From: Paenibacillus massiliensis 2301065 = DSM 16942
GTDB lineage: Bacteria; Bacillota; Bacilli; Paenibacillales; Paenibacillaceae
Assembly: GCF_000377505.1 (NCBI RefSeq)
Contig: NZ_KB898198.1
Span: 88,009-152,008, forward strand
Reading direction: 5' to 3'
Length of the DNA stretch: 64,000 nt
Shown here piece after piece: positions 8,249 to 17,247 of the stretch. Positions within the stretch are counted from its first letter, which is position 1; every line of letters starts with the position of its first letter. A program made the position numbers and the translations under genes. A model generated the notes under the pieces. The model saw only the letters and a list, made by a program, of their open reading frames with translations, was not told where the DNA came from and ran no database searches.

Positions 8249-9620
8249 GTATTAATCCATGAGATTATACAGAGTGCAACATGAGACATTTAAAAATGGA
8301 CATAGTTTTCTGAATCCACGCGCTCGTATTGAGTGCGACGTAGCTCGTCCGCGATGACCCGTGCAATTTCAGGTATTTCAATCCACACACTCGTATTGAG
8401 TGCGACCGCTTATCTTAAATTGTCACGCTGAAGACTTGTATATTTCAATCCACGCACTCGTATTGAGTGCGACGTCGATCATGACGGCGACATCTGGCAC
8501 GCCGAGGAATTTCAATCCACGCACTCGTATTGAGTGCGACTTGTTCGGGATTATGTTCGGGAGCTGGCTAGTGATATTTCAATCCACGCACTCGTATTGA
8601 GTGCGACTTTTTGATTAAATCAATAAATTGCTTAATTGTGATATTTCAATCCACGCACTCATACAGAGTGCGACTTGTTATACCTCCTAACAGGATGAAC
8701 GGCAGTAGGAATTTCAATCCACGCACTCATACAGAGTGCGACTACGGGTCCAGTGCTGTACCCAAGTCCTGTGACTTATTTCAATCCACGCACTCATACA
8801 GAGTGCGACCCGTCTGCCATCCTCGGCGGCGGTATCCCAACCACAATTTCAATCCACGCACTCATACAGAGTGCGACCCAGTAACACCCGACAAATTGCA
8901 GAAAAAGTAATTATTTCAATCCACGCACTCATACAGAGTGCGACTGTTTCTGTTTTCTGGAGATCCACATCTTACGATTATTTCAATCCACGCACTCATA
9001 CAGAGTGCGACGCGCTTTAACCCCTCGATTGCTGATCCGATATCATTATTTCAATCCACGCACTCATACAGAGTGCGACCCATTAGGGTCAAGCAGCTTG
9101 CCGTCAGCAATCAATTTCAATCCACGCACTCATACAGAGTGCGACCACGCCTCCGACATGCTCAATTTGACGTTTTTCCTATTTCAATCCACGCACTCAT
9201 ACAGAGTGCGACACTACTGGGCTTATTTACAATGTAATAATAGGAAAAATTTCAATCCACGCACTCATACAGAGTGCGACTATTTTGCCAATGGCTCTTT
9301 ATCATATATAGTTGATTTCAATCCACGCACTCATACAGAGTGCGACAACTGGATTATATAAACTAGATGGTTTATTAGTAGAATTTCAATCCACGCACTC
9401 ATACAGAGTGCGACAAGATATACATATAATCATCAATAGTTAATTCTCTGATTTCAATCCACGCACTCATACAGAGTGCGACCGGCATCATGCCCATTAA
9501 ATCCAATCCATCCTTTTTATTTCAATCCACGCACTCATACAGAGTGCGACTTTATAGTGATTCCACTCTTATGGTTTCTCAAATAAAAATTTCAATCCAC
9601 GCACTCATACAGAGTGCGAC
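8249..9620 (-). CRISPR. CRISPR array 2, type I-C, about 21 units with two repeat variants
   Basis: Fifteen leader-proximal 32-base repeats start at 8643, 8711, 8778, 8846, 8913, 8980, 9048, 9114, 9181, 9249, 9315, 9383, 9451, 9519 and 9589 (plus-strand coordinates). Their minus-strand loop is TGTAT. Five older units (8308, 8375, 8442, 8509, 8576) have loop AATAC; the 8308 copy is slightly decayed and 8375 has one stem change. A badly decayed unit at about 8249-8280 ends the array. The stem GTCGCACTC/GAGTGCG and the tail ATTGAAAT are constant. Spacers are about 34-36 bases. Transcription is on the minus strand from the leader at 9621-9803. Short open frames that run through the array encode only repeat-derived peptides. 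Confidence 0.98.
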
Positions 9621-9803
9621 AGCGGAAAACAACGTAAAAAAGGTGTTTCCACCTTCTATTCTACCGCACTTTCGTACAAATGAAAGGTATAGAGGGCTTT
9701 TTCCACGCCACCGGTTCACACCTTATTCACATTCGACTCAGTTTCGACAAAATCTGAGGTGCGAATCCCCCGGGGATTTCATGTGAGCTTGGGGTTCGCA
9801 CCA
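9621..9803 (-). promoter_or_regulatory. CRISPR leader of array 2
   Basis: Matches the leader of array 1 over most of its length, including AGCGGAAAACAACGTAAAA at the repeat junction and the inverted repeat GGTGCGAA (9758-9765) / TTCGCACC (9795-9802). The middle part (about 9645-9720) has diverged, so the conserved ends are the likely functional parts. Confidence 0.85.
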
Positions 9804-9872
9804 CTAACGCACGCAATTCCCCATGCCCACATAGAACCTCCTCAGTGACCACAATCCACTCTCATTTAACTT

Positions 9873-9940
9873 ACATCATTTGCATCATTTACATTACTTA
9901 TATCGCCTATATCACCTATATCGCCTATATCACTTATTTC
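9873..9940. repeat. 9-base tandem repeat downstream of the DUF1963 gene
   Basis: Units of the form TATATCRCC at 9899-9934 (four copies), preceded by CATCATTTA-like units. The array starts about ten bases after the stop codon of the gene at 9951. Confidence 0.8.
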
Positions 9941-9950
9941 CTTATATTCC

Positions 9951-10841
9951 CTAGCTCGAATACAAGGCACAATAAGTTCGTTCAAAGTTGCCTGCCAGCA
10001 GATCCTCTTTACGGATGAAGAAATGCAGCACGCCCGCATCCCACCAGCAAAAGCCGATCTCACTATCCGTCTCGATCTCCAGCAGCATCAAGGTATCGTC
10101 AATTTCCTGCTGTGCCCGGGTCTCATCTCCATCAAAATGTCCAGCAATAGCCTTCAGGGCTTTTTCCTTGCTGTATTCATATTTTTTATCCGTCAGGATT
10201 GTAAGAGCTGCCTCATGGAAGTCGTCGTCATGCTGCCCCGTTGGATAACCGAACATCACAGCTACATCGTCTTCCTCCTCGTTCATAGATAATAGCAGAT
10301 CCTCATAATCCTCGTACTCATGCTCCTCGTCTTCAATCACATCATAATCCACGTAAGCATAATTCGGTGCTTCCAAGGAAGACCGTGCCGCTAGCTGGTA
10401 ACCGTTGAATTCCTCTTCCAGCGCAGTTTCCTCAGGAGTCGAGCGACGACGCGCGGTGGGAAATTCCTCTTCCTTGGCATACAGCACCCGATGCTCGATG
10501 TTATAGGCAGGCTCATCCACTCCTACGAAGAAATACAGCATCCCCTTCGCAGGAAGGTGGCCTGTAGCGTCTACACCTTGCAGCTCTGCCAAATTAAGCT
10601 GTGCCAGGAATGTCATAGGCACGGGCACGTCATCCTTGGTTAGCGGCCATGCCCACTCCTCTGGCAGATCCGGCTCCCCGCCTATTCTGGAGCTACATAC
10701 TCGCCCATAGTCTGCCGCTCCAGCTTTGATAAAGCGGATTCCCGCTCTCGTCTGCTCCTGCAGATACGACCGAGCATGTGTGAAGCTGTGCTCATCCAAC
10801 AATTGATCTAGTTGCTGCTGCTGCTCTTCAGACAAAGACAT
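9951..10841 (-). CDS. DUF1963 (YwqG-like) protein
   Basis: 296 residues starting MSLSEEQQQQLDQLLDE after an AGGAGG. Residues about 45-100 carry the DUF1963 signature: SSRIGGEPDLPEEWAWP followed by MTFLAQLNLAEL and MLYFFVGVD. The C-terminal third has the conserved IGFCWWDAGVLHFFI segment. Between lies a strongly acidic stretch (residues about 180-215, rich in Glu, Asp, Tyr) and a helical part. DUF1963 proteins are cytoplasmic and widespread in Bacillota; their biochemical role is not established, and many sit near toxin-immunity loci. No operon partner is evident. A tandem repeat array follows the stop codon. Confidence 0.85.
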   Translation of the reverse strand: MSLSEEQQQQLDQLLDEHSFTHARSYLQEQTRAGIRFIKAGAADYGRVCSSRIGGEPDLPEEWAWPLTKDDVPVPMTFLAQLNLAELQGVDATGHLPAKGMLYFFVGVDEPAYNIEHRVLYAKEEEFPTARRRSTPEETALEEEFNGYQLAARSSLEAPNYAYVDYDVIEDEEHEYEDYEDLLLSMNEEEDDVAVMFGYPTGQHDDDFHEAALTILTDKKYEYSKEKALKAIAGHFDGDETRAQQEIDDTLMLLEIETDSEIGFCWWDAGVLHFFIRKEDLLAGNFERTYCALYSS

Positions 10842-11079
10842 GTGAATCCTCCTAATTTCTCAAGTCATTTTGAATTCCAATTGACATTGTTGAGCTTACA
10901 TATAGCTGTTGTACAGACAAACCTTGGCCTTCAGAACCCACATACACGCAAAATATGGAGTCTATCGCTGTCTATGCGAGAATTTGCCTATGTCTTGTGC
11001 CATCATATATACTCCATATGAGTAAATCGCTTCCACATCATTTCTTGCTATCTACAATCTAGCATGGAGGATGATTGAT

Positions 11080-11346
11080 ATGCAATTCACAGACCAGGGC
11101 ATACTGAACGTTACGTTGGAGGACATTTCAGGTCTCTATGCTTACCGAGATCGGGATGGAGTTGCCTTTGCGGATGGCTTTGCCTTTGAGCTTAAGCTGC
11201 AGAGAATCGAATTGACACCCGGAAGTGTGCGAGGTGTAGAGCTACAATTCAGTTCTGCGGAACTGGTCTATCCTGAAGATTATGCAGAGCTGCAAGAGGC
11301 GGTCTATGCTGTGGTCCGACAGACAGATCCTGAGTTCCACGGGTAA
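11080..11346 (+). CDS. Small hypothetical protein
   Basis: 88 codons. The ATG at 11080 has GGAGG nine bases upstream; the in-frame ATG at 11071 abuts that site and is less likely. The product MQFTDQGILNVTLEDI... has no signal peptide, membrane segment or cysteines and looks like an alternating beta-strand protein with an acidic C-terminus. I do not recognise the family. A strong terminator about 125 bases downstream on the same strand supports an independent single-gene transcript. Confidence 0.65.
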   Translation: MQFTDQGILNVTLEDISGLYAYRDRDGVAFADGFAFELKLQRIELTPGSVRGVELQFSSAELVYPEDYAELQEAVYAVVRQTDPEFHG

Positions 11347-11471
11347 GTCTATCTTTTACAAACAGTTATCATCTCTTTCATTATCCGCATCTGCTCTAGG
11401 GCAATTGCAGGGGTTAGCACAGTCTCCTTTTGAGCAGGGGCTCTGCTACCAGCATACCTGCCAATACAAAC

Positions 11472-11521
11472 AAGCGGGTGCACGATCCATACGATCACTG
11501 CTACCCGCTTCATGTTTTTTG
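11472..11521 (+). terminator. Rho-independent terminator
   Basis: AAGCGGGT (11472-11479) pairs with ACCCGCTT (11503-11510), followed by CATGTTTTTTG. It ends the transcript of the small gene at 11080-11346. Confidence 0.75.
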
Positions 11522-11633
11522 TCCTGCCGTTGAGATTACTTTGTCAAGAGCACTCCATAAGACTACTCCATTGATCTCCCGCGATTCACCAGATTCCCGT
11601 GATTAGACCGCTACATATCATCGTGATTCCATA

Positions 11634-12722
11634 TCAAGCTGTTAATTTCGCAAAAATGATAAAGAATGCTAACAGCTCATCCAGTATCAGCTGCGGTGAA
11701 GCAGCCAGATATAAGTCTGATACGAATAGCACGCCAATCACTGATGTCAAGGAGAGCATGAGCTTATAGCTCGGCTTGCGATGGCTGAACTTGAACGAAT
11801 GGAAGGTGAACATCACCGACCAGAAATACAGCAGTACCGATCCGAACACAAAGCACAAGATGAACGTATACTCCAAGCCTCCAAGGTACAGCAGCTGCAA
11901 GGATGCAGCCATCATGCTTAGCGAGAGATAAATGAACAGGTGACCGTACATAATTGTCTGTCCTGCCGTCTGCTTTTCTTTATCCACATAGCGCTCGACG
12001 TTCTCGAAATACTGCCACCAGACGGCAATGACCAGCATGAAGGACAAGGCTGTATACACAATCGACTGAATCGTAAAATGCTGCTCCTCTAGCACAGAGA
12101 TCATGCTAACAACAGATTCTCCGAGCAAAATAAGGGTGAACAGCGCGAAGCGCTCCAGCAGGTGTGACGTCTGAATCGGTGTGATGACCAGCTTGCGCCG
12201 CCCAATGATGGGCACTAGGATATCGATCGCAATCCCCGCATACAACACCACATACCGCAGTCCCGAGTCCAGAAAAATCGACAGGCAAGAGATGACGATG
12301 CCAATCCAGAAATACTTTCCGAAGAAACTCGCTGTCTCGCGCTTATGATGCGTGTGAGCACGGGCCGTTATCACATACTGAATCGCAGTTAACGCCCTTA
12401 GACCGATGTATCCGATCAGAAACGGTAAATAGTTCGCATCAAAGTTCACGTCCAGACTCGCGATCATAATCAGCACAAAGAACATCTGCACAATCATAGC
12501 TACCCGTTGTGTATTACGATCCTCACCATAACGATTGACGTACACCGTCTGACCGACCCAAGCCCACCAGATCGGGATGAAAATAAGTATGAATTTTCCC
12601 AGATGCTCTGGTGAAATACTTCCATGCTCGACATGCAATAGCACATGCGTGGCTTTGGAGACCGCAGCGACGAACAACAGATCGTAGAAGAGCTCAAGCC
12701 AGGTCACCTTTTTCTCCAGCAT
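11634..12722 (-). CDS. ltrA: LtrA-family polytopic membrane protein
   Basis: 362 residues from the ATG at 12722, which follows GAGGAGGA by ten bases; longer in-frame starts lack a ribosome-binding site. The first residues carry the hallmark VTWLELFYDLLFVAAVSKAT. About nine to ten hydrophobic helices follow, for example LGKFILIFIPIWWAWVGQTV and MIVQMFFVLIMIASLDV, and LLERFALFTLILLGESVVSM is the conserved GES segment of the family. Listeria LtrA was named for a low-temperature requirement; the transported substrate, if any, is not known. It sits in the plasma membrane. It follows the hypothetical gene at 12959-13417 on the same strand, but a terminator hairpin separates them. Confidence 0.88.
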   Translation of the reverse strand: MLEKKVTWLELFYDLLFVAAVSKATHVLLHVEHGSISPEHLGKFILIFIPIWWAWVGQTVYVNRYGEDRNTQRVAMIVQMFFVLIMIASLDVNFDANYLPFLIGYIGLRALTAIQYVITARAHTHHKRETASFFGKYFWIGIVISCLSIFLDSGLRYVVLYAGIAIDILVPIIGRRKLVITPIQTSHLLERFALFTLILLGESVVSMISVLEEQHFTIQSIVYTALSFMLVIAVWWQYFENVERYVDKEKQTAGQTIMYGHLFIYLSLSMMAASLQLLYLGGLEYTFILCFVFGSVLLYFWSVMFTFHSFKFSHRKPSYKLMLSLTSVIGVLFVSDLYLAASPQLILDELLAFFIIFAKLTA

Positions 12723-12892
12723 TCGTATAATCTTCCTCCTCGTCAGCGTCAAACGACGTTGTGATATGTCGATTCTTATTCTATAAAATTTTAAATAAAA
12801 AGTCTGCACTTTACTTTACGCCGCCGATCTTGCGCAAGGATAGTCTGAGCGCTTCTTTGACCTTTTATAAGTCTGGAACGCTGTGGCCATAC

Positions 12893-12922
12893 GCAAAAAT
12901 ACAGCTATCCAGAGATAGCTGC
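12893..12922 (-). terminator. Rho-independent terminator
   Basis: Perfect stem CAGCTATC / GATAGCTG (12902-12921) with a four-base loop; on the minus strand it is followed by TATTTTTG. It lies 37 bases past the stop of the gene at 12959-13417. Confidence 0.7.
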
Positions 12923-12958
12923 TTGCGGTCAAGTCCTTGTTTCGTATTTTCTGTAGCA

Positions 12959-13417
12959 CTACTTCTCTTTCTGTGTCTTGCGTATACTGTAATCCGAGGC
13001 GATAAGCTCTATATAGCTGTCATTCCCTGTAATAAGATAATGCCGCAGGTTCAGACGATTGCGCGGGTCGTATAGAGGCTGTCGCTGCTGAAGATGCTGC
13101 GAGTCCGGTACGGCATAGAACCCATTCATTCCTTGCCCATCCAGAATCTCGAACTCCCCATGATGTGCCTCGTAGAAGTTCAAGCTTATACAATTGACCT
13201 CCGCGACAATCGGAAAATAAATCTCCAATTCCTCGTATTCCATTGGTTCTATCGGCCGGATATCCGTGGACAGGGCATTCGCTGGCTGGATATCAGACTT
13301 TTGGGCATCAAGCCGGATTGTAGCCCCACCATGCTCGGTGTAGACGACCTCCACATCCGTCGTAGATATGATGAAGCCGATTGGCTCAGAGACCAGGTTT
13401 AACATGTATGTATTCAT
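12959..13417 (-). CDS. Hypothetical protein
   Basis: 152 residues starting MNTYMLNLVSEPIGFIIS; the ATG follows a GGAAAGGA-type site. The sequence alternates short beta-strand-like hydrophobic stretches and acidic turns and lacks a signal peptide or membrane helix. The C-terminus is basic (RKTQKEK). I do not recognise the family. It is monocistronic: a terminator lies just downstream and no close gene is upstream. Confidence 0.65.
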   Translation of the reverse strand: MNTYMLNLVSEPIGFIISTTDVEVVYTEHGGATIRLDAQKSDIQPANALSTDIRPIEPMEYEELEIYFPIVAEVNCISLNFYEAHHGEFEILDGQGMNGFYAVPDSQHLQQRQPLYDPRNRLNLRHYLITGNDSYIELIASDYSIRKTQKEK

Positions 13418-13858
13418 CCTTTCCAGAAAAGAAAAGCTAGGGATACGATCATCCCTCTAGTTCATGTTCATCTTAGTGTATTGGGGCGGTGGATGGAAAT
13501 AAATTGAAGTTCATAATTGATAAAGCCGCATTACAAGCAGCACAGGTCAATTACGGTGGTATCTGACCATAATCAACCTGTTTGATGATCGAATAGCGTT
13601 ATTTAGGTTATAAAATTTAAGCATTTGATGTGCGTACAAACAAATTAACAAAATCTTCATATAGGTATTACATAAGTTAAGTCTACTTGAAATCAGCCGT
13701 GCTACTCATTCGGCACTGGGTGGGGGGGAGATCACTTCATCATCCCCCTGTTCATAACAAAAATCGAAAAAAGATAGAACACCGACAGTTAACTGTGTTG
13801 CTTCGTTAGTTGTGTTGTATCTCACTAGAAAACCGTGCTCCACAACAATAGTGTATTA
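13418..13858. other. Gene-free stretch between the hypothetical gene and the toxin operon
   Basis: Contains a G-run (GGGTGGGGGGG, about 13718) facing a CCCCC at about 13743, and near 13766-13800 a weak minus-strand terminator. I see no other open frame or RNA gene. Confidence 0.5.
13766..13800 (-). terminator. Probable terminator of the VgrG/toxin operon
   Basis: On the minus strand AACAC and GTGTT-type arms enclose ACAGTTAACTGT and are followed by CTATCTTTTTTCG. It lies about 60 bases past the immunity gene stop. Confidence 0.45.
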
Positions 13859-14212
13859 TTAGACTTTGCTTGTTAGTTCTTTATATTTATTCTTAACCAG
13901 TTCCAAGTACTCTTCTAGATACTCAACCTCGTGCTCATCTAAGCTGTCCTGATAATTAATCTTATCTGACAAATCTAAGACTCGTTTCATATTAGTAATA
14001 TCTAGTTCAGTAAATGCAACATTATGTCGCATCATTAATTGGGTTAGTAAGGAAATGGATAGTATACTACTGATGTTATCAGCGCTAATATATTCATAGA
14101 AAGATTGATAGCAAATGCCAGCAGATTGTTCATAAGTATGTTCATGTACTGTAACCTCAAAATAAAAACTATCAGTTATTAAATATTGCAGTTCAAAAAA
14201 ATTATCACTCAC
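13859..14212 (-). CDS. Probable immunity protein for the adjacent deaminase-type toxin
   Basis: 117 residues starting MSDNFFELQYLITD, directly following the toxin stop codon with no intergenic gap. The product is acidic and probably all-helical in its second half (SLDEHEVEYLEEYLELVKNKYKEL). It has no export signal, as expected for a cytoplasmic antidote. The DNA is clearly more AT-rich than the upstream operon, a property it shares with the toxin-encoding 3' end of the neighbouring gene, so the two probably moved as a cassette. I do not recognise the immunity family; the role is inferred from position and composition. Confidence 0.6.
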   Translation of the reverse strand: MSDNFFELQYLITDSFYFEVTVHEHTYEQSAGICYQSFYEYISADNISSILSISLLTQLMMRHNVAFTELDITNMKRVLDLSDKINYQDSLDEHEVEYLEEYLELVKNKYKELTSKV

Positions 14213-17194
14213 TTATTTTGCTCCCCCTTTAGTTTTATAGATGACTTCGATAGTTATATTAGGATATTTCGCTTTAAATTGTCTAATTACATTACTACAA
14301 CTTGGGCAACAATCTAAATCAGTATACAATTTAATATTTCCTGCGACATCTGTTTTATCTCCTAAAGACGATGCTACTTCATTAAGAATTTTAAACTCGG
14401 TGTCTTTACTTCGATCCCATGCACCATCACCGTCAACAATATTTTCTCTATTAACCTTCTGTGTTGTAAAAAGCTTGTCCTTTCCTAGCGGCTCAGTAGA
14501 AATGTCTTGTATTTTGGCTCTTGCAGATGGATCTTCTAAATCCTCTATTTTGTTTATACCACTATGAGCATAATAATCCTTCTTGTTTAATCCTTGTATA
14601 TTGACCTCAGCATATCCAAAATTATATTTATTTCTTATTTTACTTGGGAGGTTTTTCTTCATTTCTTTTACTTTGCTTATGAATTCAGCATCAACAGTTT
14701 CATCTAACTTCCGAGAATTACCCGTCCCCTCAGCCTCTTCATCCTTTCTCTGTTGCTCCTCATCTTCCCTTCTTTTCCGTTCATCCTCGTGATGATCTCT
14801 AGGTGGCTTATCCGGTCCACCCCCAGAGCCTCCACGACCATTGCTATCCATCCGGGAATAGTCCTCGAACTCCCATCTCGGTCGCCCATTACTGATTTTC
14901 CCGAATCCGACGGGAATGAGTCGCTTGGAAAAGATATTCATCCGATTCGCAAGGCTCTGCATAAAGCTCTCCAGCGAGGCCATATCCAGCGGGAGCCGCA
15001 GGGCGTTCGTCTTCAATTTCCCATCTCCACCCAGACTTTTGACCGCCTCGTGCAGGGTATCATTCCATCGAGGAGCAACCATACCCCTCCCGCCTGAATT
15101 TCCGCTCCCACTACCTGACTTGCCGCCTGTTGACTCCCCGTGTACTGCTGGAGTGCCCTTGCTCACATCTCCGACACTCTTGGCGAGCTTAGCCGCACCT
15201 TTTGCAAATCCGATGATATCCACGGCCCGTTCCGCTGCTTTGATCTGGTTATATCCCGCATTATAGCTTTCCTCGGCGCTGCGAGTGAGCACGTTGCCCT
15301 TATCGTCATAGACCTTCACAAATGGATCAATCAATGACTCCCCGGCTCCTACGATGTCGTTGCCCAGCTCAGACCAGCTTTTCTTCAGCGTGACCGTATC
15401 TGCAATATACGTCCCGGTTGCCTCCACAGCACGTCCTAGCCCTGCCTGCGTCTCATTATGCTCCAAAAAACCTTTACCAAACATCTCGCCGGGCTCGACC
15501 ACGGGATTGAGCAATTGCGCACCCATATCGACGACATCCACGGCAAAATTCCACACGCCCTCGACGAACTCTATGCCAGCATCCAGCGCACCCTTGCCCT
15601 CTTCCAGCGCATTGTCCAGGGCGCGGGAGGCCATGACCATTCCGATCCCTTGCTCAGCTACCTGCTGTTCGAATGCCGAGAGCAGCGGCTCGCCATAGAA
15701 TTGATGCACGGAAGCTTCGAGCTGTACCTCCGTCCCTTGGCTGTTCACTTGCTCCGCCAGATCCAGCTTCTCCGTGGTTGTACCCAGATGTAGACCGTCA
15801 GAGCCGACGAACTGAATACGTCCGCCAGACAGGCTGAGGCCGCCTGACGCCTGAATCTGGACACGTTGGGTGCTATTCAAGCTCACACCATAGTGGGCAT
15901 TCATGTTGATGTACAAGGCGCCCTCCTGAGCATGCATCGCCAGCTCCTGCTGGCCTAATGAGATTTCTTTGCCCTCTGGATTGGCAAAGGATTTGACCCC
16001 GGGATCGGCCGTCTTCCGTGCATGGCGCTGAGCTGGCGATTCGACGATAGCTCCAGGCGCAGCCGAACTAGCAGAAGACGCTCGGGGTACATTCGTCGAG
16101 GGCTTCGTTCTCACGGATTGAATGACCATCGCGTCATCCTCATCCTGCCCCGGGAAGTACAGCTTCACCTGTGCACCCTTCTCCGGCATGAGATACCACA
16201 CCTGATTACCCTCGGCTGAATACGGGAACCATTGAGCCGCTTGTGGCGGTTGCTTGTCCAGATCCAGATGCAAGCGCACCTGATTCCGGCTGACCTCGAT
16301 AATCTTGCCTTCAATCGACGCACCGATAATGGTCTGGTTGTACCTCTTGGGTACTCGCAGCCCTTCGGGAATGGCACACTCGTAGGACCAGGTCATGAGC
16401 CCTCGTACCAGCTTCCCTTCTCGCCGGGTAATCACATAGACCTCGTGTCCACGCTGGACCTCGTCCCCTAACTGCAGGATACGATCCCAGTCGAACGCAT
16501 AACGGGTATAATCCTCTGCACGTACGCTCGCCCCACGGTTCGTGACCTGATCCAGATAAGGAGCGAGATTTCTTTTCAATGTAAAAGGAACACCCTCCAG
16601 CCGAATCTGCTTACCCGTCTGCGGAATCCCGATCCAGATCTGAGGGTGATGGGACAGTGTATTCGGAATGAGCGTGGCTCCCGCATGCGAGGCCAAGCGC
16701 TGTAAGAAGGCCCAGTCCGTCTCCTGATATTGCAGAATGAACTGCCCTGTAGCTTGCTTGCTGAAGGCTTCATCGATCTTGTCCGCCCCCGGATAGTCAT
16801 TAAGAACAATATCTACAATCTCTACGAATTGTTGATCCACCCGCTGGAAGGATCGATTCTTGAATTCGGTATCCAGCTTGAAGCTGTGGGAGATGATCTC
16901 CAGCTGAACCGTGGCCTCCTCCGGGGCGTGGTGTACTTGTACATCATACAACTGCCCCATGAATAGGGGACGTCTTGTACCTTGCTCGTCATCGTACCAT
17001 AGCTCGATATTGTCGTCTGCACTGGCCTCCTTGAGAAGAGACTCGGCCAGCGAAGGGTCAACACCCCCCTGTATCCTTAGTCTGGCGTGATCTCCCCATT
17101 CCTGGAGCATGTCCATCTGCTGAAGACGGATACTGCCATAGGGCCAGACGACATGTATTTGTTGATAGGTCAGGCGGTCTTTCTCTACATTCAT
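14213..17194 (-). CDS. VgrG-like spike protein with C-terminal deaminase-type toxin domain
   Basis: 993 residues from the ATG at 17194, which has AAGGAG eight bases upstream; an in-frame ATG at 17227 lacks a site. Residues about 1-380 resemble phage late-control gpD/VgrG (WAFLQRLASHAGATLIP, RYAFDWDRILQLGDEV, YNQTIIGASIEGKI). Residues about 400-510 look like a gp5-type beta-helix. A helical and Gly/Ser-rich connector follows, then a charged linker (DEERKRREDEEQQRK-like). The last 165 residues carry GYAEVNIQGL, YAHSGI, KDTEFKIL and DLDCCPSCSNVIRQF. This pattern fits the BURPS668_1122-type nucleic-acid deaminase toxins, with H, E and the CxxC cysteines as likely zinc or catalytic residues. It would be the tip-borne effector of a contractile injection apparatus; no apparatus genes are in the window. 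Confidence 0.85.
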   Translation of the reverse strand: MNVEKDRLTYQQIHVVWPYGSIRLQQMDMLQEWGDHARLRIQGGVDPSLAESLLKEASADDNIELWYDDEQGTRRPLFMGQLYDVQVHHAPEEATVQLEIISHSFKLDTEFKNRSFQRVDQQFVEIVDIVLNDYPGADKIDEAFSKQATGQFILQYQETDWAFLQRLASHAGATLIPNTLSHHPQIWIGIPQTGKQIRLEGVPFTLKRNLAPYLDQVTNRGASVRAEDYTRYAFDWDRILQLGDEVQRGHEVYVITRREGKLVRGLMTWSYECAIPEGLRVPKRYNQTIIGASIEGKIIEVSRNQVRLHLDLDKQPPQAAQWFPYSAEGNQVWYLMPEKGAQVKLYFPGQDEDDAMVIQSVRTKPSTNVPRASSASSAAPGAIVESPAQRHARKTADPGVKSFANPEGKEISLGQQELAMHAQEGALYINMNAHYGVSLNSTQRVQIQASGGLSLSGGRIQFVGSDGLHLGTTTEKLDLAEQVNSQGTEVQLEASVHQFYGEPLLSAFEQQVAEQGIGMVMASRALDNALEEGKGALDAGIEFVEGVWNFAVDVVDMGAQLLNPVVEPGEMFGKGFLEHNETQAGLGRAVEATGTYIADTVTLKKSWSELGNDIVGAGESLIDPFVKVYDDKGNVLTRSAEESYNAGYNQIKAAERAVDIIGFAKGAAKLAKSVGDVSKGTPAVHGESTGGKSGSGSGNSGGRGMVAPRWNDTLHEAVKSLGGDGKLKTNALRLPLDMASLESFMQSLANRMNIFSKRLIPVGFGKISNGRPRWEFEDYSRMDSNGRGGSGGGPDKPPRDHHEDERKRREDEEQQRKDEEAEGTGNSRKLDETVDAEFISKVKEMKKNLPSKIRNKYNFGYAEVNIQGLNKKDYYAHSGINKIEDLEDPSARAKIQDISTEPLGKDKLFTTQKVNRENIVDGDGAWDRSKDTEFKILNEVASSLGDKTDVAGNIKLYTDLDCCPSCSNVIRQFKAKYPNITIEVIYKTKGGAK

Positions 17195-17247
17195 ACCCAT
17201 GTCTCCTTGGTTCTTCTCCTGATTCATCTATGGACTCAGAGATCGTC

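Noticed and set aside
8611..9786. Several plus-strand open frames with recurring FNPRTHTECD or FQSTHSYRVR peptides
   Set aside because: They are translations of the CRISPR repeats and spacers, a known annotation artefact, not genes.
9866..10063. Frame encoding DIGDIGDIGDI repeats
   Set aside because: Out-of-frame reading of the DUF1963 3' end and the tandem repeat after it.
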